Made by a program: the position numbers and the translations under genes | The notes under the pieces: generated by a model | The model's database searches: none | Told to the model about the DNA's origin: nothing | Seen by the model: only the letters and a program-made list of their open reading frames with translations | In this document: piece after piece, positions 26,789 to 35,925 of the stretch | Layout of the letters: every line of letters begins with the position of its first letter | Numbering within the stretch: position 1 is the stretch's first letter | From: JAUUSJ01 sp964439395 | Lineage (GTDB): Bacteria; Bacillota; Clostridia; Lachnospirales; Lachnospiraceae | DNA: 64,000 bases | Direction of reading: 5' to 3' | Assembly (NCBI GenBank): GCA_964439395.1 | Contig: CAYTNV010000005.1 | Location: forward strand, 51,459 to 115,458

Positions 26789-27376
26789 TTAGAATATTAA
26801 TAAGCTTTTTAGTTCTTTTTTGGTCATATCGAGAGAAAAACTATTATCAATCTTTTTGTCGCATTTCTCTAAGAAATCCTTTTCTGGTCGCTGACTCTCA
26901 ATCATAGAGATAGATTTTTCTCTTGTATAACCTCTTCCTTGCTCTAATCTTTTGATTCTTACTTCCCTATCCGCGTATACATACCAAAGCTCGTCATATA
27001 AACTAGTATATTCGTCTTCAATAAGAAGTGCGGCTTCTAGAGCAATAAAGGAATATTTATTTTCTTCTTTTACTTGTTTTATTCTATTTTTTAATTCTTC
27101 TATTACATTTGGATGAGTAATTTCATTTAATTTTTGCAGTTTTTTTTCATCATGGAAAACAATAGCTCCCAGTTTTTGACGATTAATGCTGCCATTTTCT
27201 TCTTTTACTTCTGGAAATATATCAATAATCTGTTTATAATTAACACCTCCAACTTGCATAAGTTCGTGAGCGACATTGTCAGAAAAGAGGAGATAGGCAT
27301 GATATTCTTCTTTTAATAAGTTCATAATAACACTTTTTCCACTTCCGACACCGCCTGTAATTCCAATTACTTTCAT
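26789..27376 (-). CDS. coaE: Dephospho-CoA kinase
   Basis: This 195-residue P-loop kinase (ITGGVGSGKSV at residues 5-15) catalyses the last step of CoA synthesis, phosphorylating the ribose 3'-hydroxyl. The acceptor region (DNVAHELM) and a lid with LEQGRGYTREKS are present. It follows polA as in many Firmicutes, although a strong terminator lies between. Confidence 0.95.
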   Translation of the reverse strand: MKVIGITGGVGSGKSVIMNLLKEEYHAYLLFSDNVAHELMQVGGVNYKQIIDIFPEVKEENGSINRQKLGAIVFHDEKKLQKLNEITHPNVIEELKNRIKQVKEENKYSFIALEAALLIEDEYTSLYDELWYVYADREVRIKRLEQGRGYTREKSISMIESQRPEKDFLEKCDKKIDNSFSLDMTKKELKSLLIF

Positions 27377-27490
27377 TTTATATAAATCCTTTCTTTATCC
27401 ATTTTTTATTTTACCTATATTTTCTCTTTGGGACCGAGAATTTATTTTATGTATTTAGAACTTTATAAGAGTTTTATAATAAGAACCAAG

Positions 27491-27550
27491 AAAATACGAT
27501 ACAAAATTATAAACTATACTATCGGAAGAATTATAATTTTGTATCGTATT
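27491..27550 (-). terminator. Terminator after polA
   Basis: A perfect 20-bp AT-rich stem, 27493-27512 with 27531-27550, has an 18-base loop and is followed on the - strand by TTTTCTT. It is the longest perfect hairpin in the window. Confidence 0.88.
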
Positions 27551-27567
27551 TATTTAAAAATTAGGAA

Positions 27568-30213
27568 TTATTTTGCCTCATACCAATTTTTCCCTTCGTT
27601 TACATCCACTTCTAGAGGAACCAAAAGTGAGACAGCTCCCATCATTTCTTCTTTTAAAATTTGCTCGATTTTCTCTTTTTCTTCTTTTTTTGTCTCCACA
27701 AGCAATTCATCATGGATTTGCAATAAAAGTCTTGACTGTAATTTTTCTCTCTTGATTCTCTCATTTACACGTATCATTGCAATTTTTATAATATCGGCAG
27801 CAGCTCCTTGAATTGGAGAATTCATAGCAACTCTCTCACCGAAATTCCTTTGCATGAAATTGGAAGATTTCAATTCTGGAATTGGACGAATACGGTGAAA
27901 AATTGTCTCTACATATCCTTTTTCCTTTGCATCCTTTACTATATCATCTAAAAATTGTTTGACTTGAGGATAAGTTTTAAAGTATTTTTCGATATAAGAG
28001 GATGCCTCTGCTCTGGAAATTTTTAAATCTTGCGAAAGACCAAAAGCACTAATCCCGTATACAATGCCAAAGTTTACTGCCTTTGCATTTCTTCTTTGTA
28101 AATCTGTGACTTGATCTAGCGGGGTATCAAATACTTCTGACGCTGTAATTGCGTGAATATCACTTCCATTCTGGTATGCTTTAATTAAATTTTTATCCTT
28201 TGCTAAGTGTGCAAGTACTCGAAGTTCAATCTGAGAATAATCTGCATCTACAAATAAATATCCATCTTCTGGTACAAAGACTTTTCGGATGGCTCTTCCA
28301 AGTGGCATTCGAATAGGAATATTTTGTAGATTAGGATCTGCACTGCTTAGTCTTCCTGTGGCAGTAATAGTTTGATGGAAGGTTCCATGTATCCTTTGAT
28401 CTTCTTCTTTGATAAAGACAGAAAGTCCATCTGCATACGTCGATTTTAATTTTGTAAGTCGACGATACTCTAAAATATGATCTGCAATTGGATAATCTGG
28501 CACTAATTTTTCTAAAATATCTACGTTAGTAGAATAGCCTGTTTTTGTTTTTTTGGCATATGGGAGTTTTAAGTGCTCGAATAAAATAACTCCTAATTGT
28601 TTTGGAGAATTTATATTAAATTCTTCTCCTGCCAAACAATAAATTTCTTGTTCTAATTGCTCGATTTTAGATACGAGCTGTTCTCCGTACTCTCTTAATT
28701 CATCTTTATTTACTTTAATTCCTCTTTGTTCCATATCATAGAGAGTATAGACTGTTGGCATTTCGACATCATAGAAAAGCTCTAACATATTGTATTTTTT
28801 TAGTTGCTCTTTTAAAAGGTTTGTGCAAGCAAAAGGAATATAAGATTGATAAGAAATATACTGCATCGCAATTTCTTCTTTTTCTAATAATGCCTGTTTT
28901 AAAGATAATTTTTCTAGCATATCTTTTCTAGATGGAAGACTATCTTTTAGATAATCTCTACAAAGAGTATCGTATGTGTAAGTCTCTTGTAATGGATTTA
29001 TTAAATATGCGGCAACTTTTGCATCAAAAATTGTCTTTGGCTTATTGATATCGTCTAAATTTAGGAAAGATAAACATTCTTTGAGACCTATTGTAGATAA
29101 GCATTTTGCCTGATAGCAAAGCTTGCGCATTTTGTTGGATAAATATGCTTTTGTAATAAATCCTTCTAGTGGAATATAAATAATATTTTCCTTATCATAA
29201 CAAAGCGTCAATCCTAAACATTCGCCTTCCTCCATTAGACAGCTAAATCCTATTAATTCCTTTTTTGATGCTTCATCAAAAACTTTTTCTATTATTGATA
29301 AATCTGATATCTTTTTTATTTGTAGAGATGTTGTTTCTTCCTCATCGATAGAAAATCGCTTTAAAATTGCCTTAAACTGAAGACTTTTTAATAATGTATA
29401 TGCCTCTTTTGTAAATAGATTTATAATTTTTGCCTCTTCTATATTATAATCCAAGTCACAGTCTAATTTAATTGTGGCAAGTTCTTTGCTTAAGATTGCC
29501 TGCTCATAATATTCTCTTAAATTAGTCTGTGCTCTCTTTGGCTTAATTTCATCAATATGAGCGTAAGCTTCCTCAATACTCTTATAAGCTTGTATAATTT
29601 TGGCAGCAGTTTTTTCACCAATGCCAGGAACACCAGGAATATTATCAGATGCATCCCCCATAAGTCCCTTCATATCAATAAATTCTCTTGGTGTAACACC
29701 GTAAAGTTCTTCCACATCTTTTGCAAAATAAGATTCTGTCAGATGTTGTCCGCCTTTTGTCTTCGGAAGCTTAATTTGAATCTTTTGCGTAGCTAACTGA
29801 AGTAAATCTCTATCTCCAGATACAATCGTGACATCAAATCCATCCGCCTCGGCATTATGTGAGATTGTACCCAAAATATCGTCTGCCTCATAACCTGGCT
29901 TTTCAATCGTTGGAATATTCATAGCCTTTAAAACTTGCTTCATTAAGGGCACTTGCTCGTGGAGTTCCTCTGGCATTGGTTTTCTCGTACCTTTATATTG
30001 TGAAAACATTTTATGACGAAATGTTGGCTCTTTGACATCAAACGCCACTAATAAGTGGTCTGGTTGTTCTTCATCAATATATCGAAGTAGAATATTTAAA
30101 AAGCCGAGAACGGCGCCCGTATGCCTTCCATCTGAAGTTGTAAAATCAGGTAACCCGTAAAAAGCTCGATTTAAAATACTATGTCCGTCCACTAGCATTA
30201 TTTTTTTACTCAT
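27568..30213 (-). CDS. polA: DNA polymerase I
   Basis: This 881-residue protein has an N-terminal 5'-3' exonuclease (about 1-290; MLVDGHSILNRAFYG, EADDILGT, GDRDLLQ, GVPGIGEKTA) and a degenerate 3'-5' exonuclease domain. The first exonuclease motif reads IGFSCLM, without the DxE pair, so proofreading is probably lost, as in Bacillus-type enzymes. The polymerase domain has DYSQIELRVLAHL, RRNAKAVNFGIVYG and QIHDELL. It fills gaps in repair and Okazaki fragment processing. It overlaps the stop of the upstream zinc-finger gene by eight bases. Confidence 0.97.
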   Translation of the reverse strand: MSKKIMLVDGHSILNRAFYGLPDFTTSDGRHTGAVLGFLNILLRYIDEEQPDHLLVAFDVKEPTFRHKMFSQYKGTRKPMPEELHEQVPLMKQVLKAMNIPTIEKPGYEADDILGTISHNAEADGFDVTIVSGDRDLLQLATQKIQIKLPKTKGGQHLTESYFAKDVEELYGVTPREFIDMKGLMGDASDNIPGVPGIGEKTAAKIIQAYKSIEEAYAHIDEIKPKRAQTNLREYYEQAILSKELATIKLDCDLDYNIEEAKIINLFTKEAYTLLKSLQFKAILKRFSIDEEETTSLQIKKISDLSIIEKVFDEASKKELIGFSCLMEEGECLGLTLCYDKENIIYIPLEGFITKAYLSNKMRKLCYQAKCLSTIGLKECLSFLNLDDINKPKTIFDAKVAAYLINPLQETYTYDTLCRDYLKDSLPSRKDMLEKLSLKQALLEKEEIAMQYISYQSYIPFACTNLLKEQLKKYNMLELFYDVEMPTVYTLYDMEQRGIKVNKDELREYGEQLVSKIEQLEQEIYCLAGEEFNINSPKQLGVILFEHLKLPYAKKTKTGYSTNVDILEKLVPDYPIADHILEYRRLTKLKSTYADGLSVFIKEEDQRIHGTFHQTITATGRLSSADPNLQNIPIRMPLGRAIRKVFVPEDGYLFVDADYSQIELRVLAHLAKDKNLIKAYQNGSDIHAITASEVFDTPLDQVTDLQRRNAKAVNFGIVYGISAFGLSQDLKISRAEASSYIEKYFKTYPQVKQFLDDIVKDAKEKGYVETIFHRIRPIPELKSSNFMQRNFGERVAMNSPIQGAAADIIKIAMIRVNERIKREKLQSRLLLQIHDELLVETKKEEKEKIEQILKEEMMGAVSLLVPLEVDVNEGKNWYEAK

Positions 30214-30706
30214 TTTTTTGTCCTCTTTTTATTTTGTTATTTTGATTAGAAATTGTACTCGGATCAATAAAATTATATCCGTAATCATAGTACATATGTG
30301 GATCAATTCTCTCAATTAGAAAATTCATTTTTTCTTCTTCTGTAATCTCCTCTTTTATGTTTAAAATAGGAGTAACACCATGAAGCAAATCCAAAATCTG
30401 CCAAGATACAATTAAAAGAAATATAAGACTAATTCCAAGCGTTATTTTTTTAAAAAAATATTCTTTTTTTCGCACTTCTTTTAACTGAGAGTTTAATTTT
30501 CCATGTAATTCTTTTAGAAAATCAGAAGTAATGTTGCCACCCTCATCCATTTGTTTTGTTCCAACAATTAAGATATAATGTAGCTCTAATTCTTCCATAC
30601 AATCTTTGCAAGATTGCACATGCAAAATAAAGGATTTTAATTCTTGATCTTCTAAATCATCATCAATATATGCTATAATTTTCGATTGTGCCTCTAAACA
30701 ATTCAT
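30206..30706 (-). CDS. Single-pass membrane protein with zinc-finger (zf-HC2) domain
   Basis: This 166-residue protein has an N-terminal anti-sigma-type zinc finger (MNCLEAQSKIIAYIDDDL, then HVQSCKDC, residues about 1-40). A cytoplasmic linker, one transmembrane helix (about 87-105) and an outer segment of about 60 residues follow. Such domains often hold ECF sigma factors, but none is encoded nearby, so anti-sigma function is only a possibility. Its end overlaps polA by eight bases, implying co-translation. The ribosome site is weak. Confidence 0.7.
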   Translation of the reverse strand: MNCLEAQSKIIAYIDDDLEDQELKSFILHVQSCKDCMEELELHYILIVGTKQMDEGGNITSDFLKELHGKLNSQLKEVRKKEYFFKKITLGISLIFLLIVSWQILDLLHGVTPILNIKEEITEEEKMNFLIERIDPHMYYDYGYNFIDPSTISNQNNKIKRGQKNE

Positions 30707-30761
30707 TTCTTATCACGTCCATTCAACAATCTAACTTATGAAAAGTTGCAAAACTTCTCAA

Positions 30762-30811
30762 TACAACAAAAGGAAGCGACTGCAAATCAACAGACATTTC
30801 CTTTTGTTACT
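30762..30811 (-). terminator. Terminator after aldose-epimerase-like gene
   Basis: AACAAAAGGAA (30765-30775) pairs with TTCCTTTTGTT (30798-30808). On the - strand the 3' arm itself gives the T-rich end. Confidence 0.7.
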
Positions 30812-30843
30812 AGTAAAACCTTAAATATCGGTTGCAAAAAATA

Positions 30844-31737
30844 CTAAAATTCATTGATAGAAATACTGTAAGAAGCACTCCACTCTTCGTTTGGAAGTGT
30901 TCTTTGAATTCCTGGCTTCTCGCTCATCTCTCCTGTATATCCTGTATTATCACATCTTCCAAACCATGGCTCTAGGCAGATAAAAGGGGCATTATTTTTA
31001 GCTGCCCAAATTCCATAATTAGGAAAATCTACAGCCTCCACTGTCACATACGGACGCTTATCTGGAAGGCAAATGCTTGCTTTTGTCACAGCATCATTTA
31101 CAAAAATAAGCGCATCTTTCTCAAACATTCCGTCTGTTACTTGATAAAATCCGTTTTCTAATGGAAGTTCCATTATCGTGTCAACCATTGCAGTACCAGT
31201 TTTTTCATCTAATAAGTAGTAAGAAACACTATCTTTTTTTTCAAATTTTAAATAATAATCAGTTTGTTTTGTTCCTTCTAGAATTGGAACACGAAAAGCT
31301 GGATGACCTCCGATTGTAAAATAAAGAGGTTTCTCTCCATTATTTCTTACTTTCCATTTGACTAAAATATGATTCTCTCTCAAAGTATGTGTAACCTCTA
31401 ATTCAAAATCAAATGGATAATTTTCTTTTGTCTTATCATTTGATTTTAAAATATGGACGATTTTATCATTTGTCTGCTCTACAAAATCAAAATTACAATC
31501 TCTAGCAAATCCATGCTGAGAAGTTTTGTATGTTTTTCCCTCATAGCGATATTCGTTCAAATAATGCTTTCCAACATTTGGGAAGAGAATTGGTGCATGT
31601 CTTGCCCAATACTTTGGATCTGCATCCCATAAAATTTCTCTCTGTTCTTTTTTATCGTAAATACGACAAAGTTCAGCACCGTGATCCGATATTTCTACGA
31701 TTAAACTTTCATTTTCAATTTTTCTATTCTCGCTCAT
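30844..31737 (-). CDS. Aldose 1-epimerase family protein (LacX-like)
   Basis: This 297-residue galactose-mutarotase-fold protein resembles the LacX/YeaD-type group: GAELCRIYDKKEQREILWDAD, HAPILFPNVGK, SQHGFARD (catalytic-type His), IGGHPAFRVP and CLEPWFGRCD. These interconvert sugar anomers; the sugar here is unknown. AAAAAGGAG precedes the ATG. It is monocistronic, with a terminator behind it. Confidence 0.85.
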   Translation of the reverse strand: MSENRKIENESLIVEISDHGAELCRIYDKKEQREILWDADPKYWARHAPILFPNVGKHYLNEYRYEGKTYKTSQHGFARDCNFDFVEQTNDKIVHILKSNDKTKENYPFDFELEVTHTLRENHILVKWKVRNNGEKPLYFTIGGHPAFRVPILEGTKQTDYYLKFEKKDSVSYYLLDEKTGTAMVDTIMELPLENGFYQVTDGMFEKDALIFVNDAVTKASICLPDKRPYVTVEAVDFPNYGIWAAKNNAPFICLEPWFGRCDNTGYTGEMSEKPGIQRTLPNEEWSASYSISINEF

Positions 31738-31983
31738 TTTCCCTACTCCTTTTTGTCAAAGTTAATTCTAAAATTAAAAGTTTTTTGAAGCTACCAATTT
31801 ATTACTCCAAATAATTTTCTGTTTTTTTTAGTATACACTATTTCAAAGTATATGACTATCAAATTTTGAAATTTTAATAAAAGCATTTTAAGAAATTATT
31901 AACAAAAGGAAAAAATAAATCTATTTTATTGAAAAACGTTGAATACTTTTAAATAGAAATTTTAATATAGACAATAAAAAATT

Positions 31984-33108
31984 TTAAGAATTGTTTATCA
32001 AGAAAAATCCACCAGTATAATAATATGCTTGACTATCTTTTGTTTTTTGAATATTTAGTTTCTTTTGTAAAATTAAATTATCTTTTTTATCGTTTAATAT
32101 GTACTGATACAAAGCCTTATTTTCCAAAATATAAATAAATCTTGATACTTCATCTACTTCTATCTGTAAAATATTATGTGGGAGAGAAATTAATTTTGAT
32201 TTTTCTGTATTTGGATTAAAAATAGAAATAGAATTTCCTTTTCCTTCTATCAAATCACAGTGTGAAATAAGAAGAATATCTCCAAAGCTTTTTATCTGCT
32301 GAGGAAAGGCTTCTAAGAGAGTGATTTCTTTTAACAAATCTTTCTTTTGACTGTTAGGTGATAATACCATGAGAGAGTTATTTTCTCGTTCATTTAAATC
32401 ATAGGGCAGAGTAAAATATAATTTATCTCCCACTCCGCAAAAGAAAAAACCTCCTTGCCCGTATTTGGTAATATCTTTTTTCCATAAAATTTTTAAAGAA
32501 CTGGGATCTATCTGAAAAATATAATTACTTGTAATATTTCCTGTCTGTTTTTTTCCAGTTGCATATAAAAATTTATTATAATAGTATAGCGCATCATAAG
32601 AAAATTCATCTGATGAGATGCGAGAGATTTTTTGATTATTTCTTTTGTACTTGCTAATATAAGAAGTAAAATTAAGTTCATTTATCGTAAAAATGGCATT
32701 ATCAGAGACTGAAATTTGAAGCAATCCAGGCATACCAATATCATATTCTTTTCGAAGTCCAGTAAGTGGATTATAGCAAAGAGCTAATTCTAGTTCTTTT
32801 TGAATAGGCACTCCTCCTGGTATAAAATAGACAGAATTTTGATGAAATGCGGGTAGAGTCAAATAATCAGATAATGTTCCATACGGAAGAGTTTCTGATT
32901 TTATAAAATTAAAATTTCTATCATAAAAATTTAGGATAGATTGATTCTCTTCTTGCGTTGTCTGAATAATTGCGAGATAGAGATTGGAACTTCCCAAATT
33001 ATTATTTTCTTTTTGACACGTTGACTTTTTTAAAACGTTTTTACAAATACAAATACTTATGAATAAAGTTATAGCTAATAATAAGGAAAAGAAATATTGT
33101 TTTTTCAT
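31984..33108 (-). CDS. Secreted or membrane-anchored protein of unknown function, beta-propeller-like
   Basis: This 374-residue protein has an N-terminal hydrophobic segment (about 5-23) that could be a signal anchor. The rest is extracellular and rich in beta-type segments with recurring short blocks (IFTINELNFTSYI, FLYATGKKQTGN, DKLYFTLPYDLN, RFIYILENKALYQYI). The pattern suggests a beta propeller of the kind that reports or binds ligands, without a family I can name. AAAGGA precedes the ATG. It is flanked by AT-rich gaps without a clear terminator. Confidence 0.55.
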   Translation of the reverse strand: MKKQYFFSLLLAITLFISICICKNVLKKSTCQKENNNLGSSNLYLAIIQTTQEENQSILNFYDRNFNFIKSETLPYGTLSDYLTLPAFHQNSVYFIPGGVPIQKELELALCYNPLTGLRKEYDIGMPGLLQISVSDNAIFTINELNFTSYISKYKRNNQKISRISSDEFSYDALYYYNKFLYATGKKQTGNITSNYIFQIDPSSLKILWKKDITKYGQGGFFFCGVGDKLYFTLPYDLNERENNSLMVLSPNSQKKDLLKEITLLEAFPQQIKSFGDILLISHCDLIEGKGNSISIFNPNTEKSKLISLPHNILQIEVDEVSRFIYILENKALYQYILNDKKDNLILQKKLNIQKTKDSQAYYYTGGFFLINNS

Positions 33109-33200
33109 ATATTAAATCCTTTCGTTTTTTAGTAGTCAAAAAACCATCGTCTCTAAGAGATGAGGAATTGACTAAATTAAAAATCTTTCTAATGATTCAA

Positions 33201-33261
33201 ATATTCAGAACTATCTATTGTTAAATACTAGTATGAATTTAATAAAGATAGCTCTGAATAT
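33201..33261. repeat. 16-bp inverted repeat in intergenic region
   Basis: ATATTCAGAACTATCT (33201-33216) and AGATAGCTCTGAATAT (33246-33261) match at 15 of 16 positions, 29 bases apart. No T run follows on either strand. A second, wider dyad, GGGGATGT (33291-33298) with ACATCCCC (33382-33389), lies beside it. Confidence 0.5.
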
Positions 33262-33399
33262 ATAATATCTGCTTCCTTTTACTATGTAGAGGGGATGTTT
33301 TAAAATATAAAATTCTAACAAGAATATGATGATAGTTTATTTTAGGAATACTGATTTCTTAATGTAAAAAAATATGTTATGACATCCCCATAGATTATG

Positions 33400-34041
33400 T
33401 TATTTTCGATAAATAATTTTTGTCTTGGAGGTATTTATTAACTCTACTGGGTGAATGGCATTTTTAAAGTAATACATATTCAAATCAATCTTATATAAGT
33501 CTTTAAAAGCTGCCCAGATAAGTTGTGCACAGTAGAACTTTTTTCTTGTGTTTACATTGAGATAGTTGTAATTATAAGGTTTTGATCTTTGTTTATAGCA
33601 CCAATCTGCCGCCTTGGCATCTTGAGCTGTTGTTGTTGCTTTTACCGTTACACCAAAACAAGTTTTTCTCACCTGATTCCAATTATTTTTTCCTTTTACT
33701 ACTCCTCTAGAAGTAGCCTCTACTACATAATTTTTACTATAGATAATAGCAGAATGACCTGTAGGAAGCAGATTTTTATAGGAATCTTGGGTAACTAGAA
33801 TAACTCCTTTTCTAGTGGGATACTTTCCACTCTTACGTCTATAGTCTTTAGAATAGGGCTTATTTTTATCATTAAAGACATTATATCGATAAGCTTGTTC
33901 GTAATATAGTGCTATCTTAGAAACCGAAAATGGCGATGATTTAGATGATGATGTGGCGGCAAATACTGGCATTGAAAGAAAAGATAGAAAAATAGAAAAT
34001 AGACAAATAGAAATGCCAGTATATCGTTTAATCTTTAGCAT
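33400..34041 (-). CDS. Secreted YiiX/YebB-like (permuted NlpC/P60) cysteine hydrolase
   Basis: This 213-residue protein has a signal peptide (about 1-29, ending VFAATS). A domain with the ordered motif of circularly permuted NlpC/P60 enzymes follows: His in LPTGHSAIIY, Glu in VVEATSRG and Cys in FYCAQLIWAAF. Such enzymes cleave peptide, amide or lipid-ester bonds; the target here is probably outside the cell but unknown. AAGGAGG precedes the ATG. It stands alone. Confidence 0.75.
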   Translation of the reverse strand: MLKIKRYTGISICLFSIFLSFLSMPVFAATSSSKSSPFSVSKIALYYEQAYRYNVFNDKNKPYSKDYRRKSGKYPTRKGVILVTQDSYKNLLPTGHSAIIYSKNYVVEATSRGVVKGKNNWNQVRKTCFGVTVKATTTAQDAKAADWCYKQRSKPYNYNYLNVNTRKKFYCAQLIWAAFKDLYKIDLNMYYFKNAIHPVELINTSKTKIIYRK

Positions 34042-34549
34042 TACAAAACCTCCTTAATAGAATTGAAAAAAAGATATGCCAAGTTAAGAAATGATACATG
34101 ATATTGTGCTGTATATGGGTTACACTTATCATGTTTAAAGCCATTGGCTTTATGTTCTTGCATTTACATAGATGATGTATTTTACATTTATTTTCTCCTT
34201 TCTTATTTTGATTTTTATTTATTATACAACAGAATTTTTTATTTTACAAGGATAAATTTCAAAATTTTTACATTTTTTCTATTTTTAGGTATTTCATTGT
34301 TTTTTTGATTATTTTGCGGAGCAAATTTTTGTTTTAATTGTAGTTTATTCATACTATAACATTTTTGCAGCATATACTCCCAAATTTTAAAATTCTTATC
34401 TTAAACAGCTAAACAGCCCTTGCTTAATTTAAATAAATAATTCACGCAAAGGCTGTTTAAATAAATATTTCTTCTACCTTCTATATCTATACACCTAATA
34501 ATCTAAAAATCTAAAACTTTACCTCTATATTTTTCTTTTTCCCGAATTT
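34042..34549. other. Intergenic region downstream of telA
   Basis: It holds the telA terminator (34411-34458) and a small AAAGCC/GGCTTT hairpin (34137-34151). A 40-codon frame (34163 to 34041, - strand) ends in TAATG overlap with the next gene but has no ribosome site, so it is not called. Confidence 0.5.
34411..34458 (-). terminator. Terminator after telA
   Basis: On the - strand AAACAGCCTTTGC pairs with GCAAGGGCTGTTT (one G-U), and TTTAGCTGTTT follows. Confidence 0.8.
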
Positions 34550-35722
34550 CTATTTTGCTAAAGTTAAAAGCTTTTGTTTTAACTCATTTTCAATCTGGAT
34601 AAGCTCTCTTTGTGCCTCTTCTCTCTTTCTTCTGCCATCTGCTTGAATTTGCAATACTTCATCGAGTGTAGAGATAAGGGATTCGTTCGTACGCTTTAAT
34701 GTCTCAACATCTACAATACCTCTCTCCGATTCCTTCGCAGTTTCTATCGTTGACATCTTTAAAGTCTCTGCATTTCTTCTTAGAAGCTCATTTGTCATAT
34801 TGGTTACTTCTCTTTGGGCTTTTACCGCTTTTTCTTGATGAGCCACTCCAAGCGCCAAAATCATCTGACTCTTCCAGAGAGGAATTGTATTGACAATCGT
34901 TGACTGAATCTTTTCTGACATTAAAATGTCATTATTTTGAATCAAGCGAATCTGTGGTGCCATCTGAATTGAAATCATTCTTGTAAGCTCAAGATCATGT
35001 AGCTTCTTCTCAAAGCGAGAACACATATCATTCAAATCATTCACTGCTTGTGCATCCTCTGGAAGATTGGATTTTGTAGCCTGCTGCATCAATGCTGGAA
35101 GTTCCGTACTCCTTGTTTCTTCCAACTTCTGTTTTCCGGCCGCAATATACATAGATAATTCCTTAAAATATGTTTTATTCAGTTCATACATTTTATCTAA
35201 CATGGAGACATCCTTTAATAATTGTCTCTGATTTTCATCCAATACTTTACAAATTTTATTGATATTTGTCTCAGCACTCGCATATTTTGTCTTTAGGCTA
35301 TCCATATCTTTAGTTTTCTTTTTCAGAAATCCAAAAATTCCTCTTTCCTTTTCCTCTTCTTGATTTGGTTGAAAATCCTTTAACTGAGTTACCACTCCTG
35401 TGAGCATCTCTCCCACTTCTCCTAGATCCTTTGTTTTTACACTATTTAGAGCTGTCTCAGAAAAATCTGCAATTTTCTTTTGTGCTCCCGCTCCATACTG
35501 TAAAATCATTTTAGAATTATTTAAATCAATTTTAGATGCAAAATCATCTACCATCTTTTGCTCTTGCGGGCTTAATCTTGTCTGTTCAATATCCTTTTTT
35601 ACATCTTCTATAACTTCTGCATCTTTTATATCTACGGGAAGTTCCTCCTCTTCGTCCATAAAATCAAATGTCAATGTAGGCGCCTCATCCTTTAAATCTA
35701 TCTTATCTAAATCAATTGCCAT
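34550..35722 (-). CDS. telA: TelA-family toxic anion resistance protein
   Basis: This 390-residue cytoplasmic, largely helical protein of the TelA/KlaA family has family segments ILQYGAGAQKKIADFSE, LDKMYELNKTYFKELSMYIAAG, IRLIQNNDILMSEKIQSTI and IPLWKSQMILALG. TelA genes are linked to tellurite and other stress resistance, but the mechanism is not established. A longer frame begins at 35758; GAGGAGGAAG before the ATG at 35722 decides the start. It follows xpaC by 203 bp, a pairing common in Firmicutes. Confidence 0.9.
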   Translation of the reverse strand: MAIDLDKIDLKDEAPTLTFDFMDEEEELPVDIKDAEVIEDVKKDIEQTRLSPQEQKMVDDFASKIDLNNSKMILQYGAGAQKKIADFSETALNSVKTKDLGEVGEMLTGVVTQLKDFQPNQEEEKERGIFGFLKKKTKDMDSLKTKYASAETNINKICKVLDENQRQLLKDVSMLDKMYELNKTYFKELSMYIAAGKQKLEETRSTELPALMQQATKSNLPEDAQAVNDLNDMCSRFEKKLHDLELTRMISIQMAPQIRLIQNNDILMSEKIQSTIVNTIPLWKSQMILALGVAHQEKAVKAQREVTNMTNELLRRNAETLKMSTIETAKESERGIVDVETLKRTNESLISTLDEVLQIQADGRRKREEAQRELIQIENELKQKLLTLAK

Positions 35723-35925
35723 CTTTCTTCCTCCTCTTTTTATCCTTACAATTATCATAAATATTATTATACCAGTCTGTCACTACTTCACAATATACTA
35801 CCTAAATATAATACTAAATTTTTATTTTTCCATTATAAACTAACTCCTACCAGTTACTCTTTATTTAGAAAATAAAAAAAAACTGTAGATAACAGAATTT
35901 CCAATATCCTATATAAAACTTTTAT

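Noticed and set aside
34041..34163. 40-codon - strand frame ending in TAATG overlap with the YiiX-like gene
   Set aside because: No ribosome site before its ATG; the overlap can arise by chance, and the downstream gene has its own good site.
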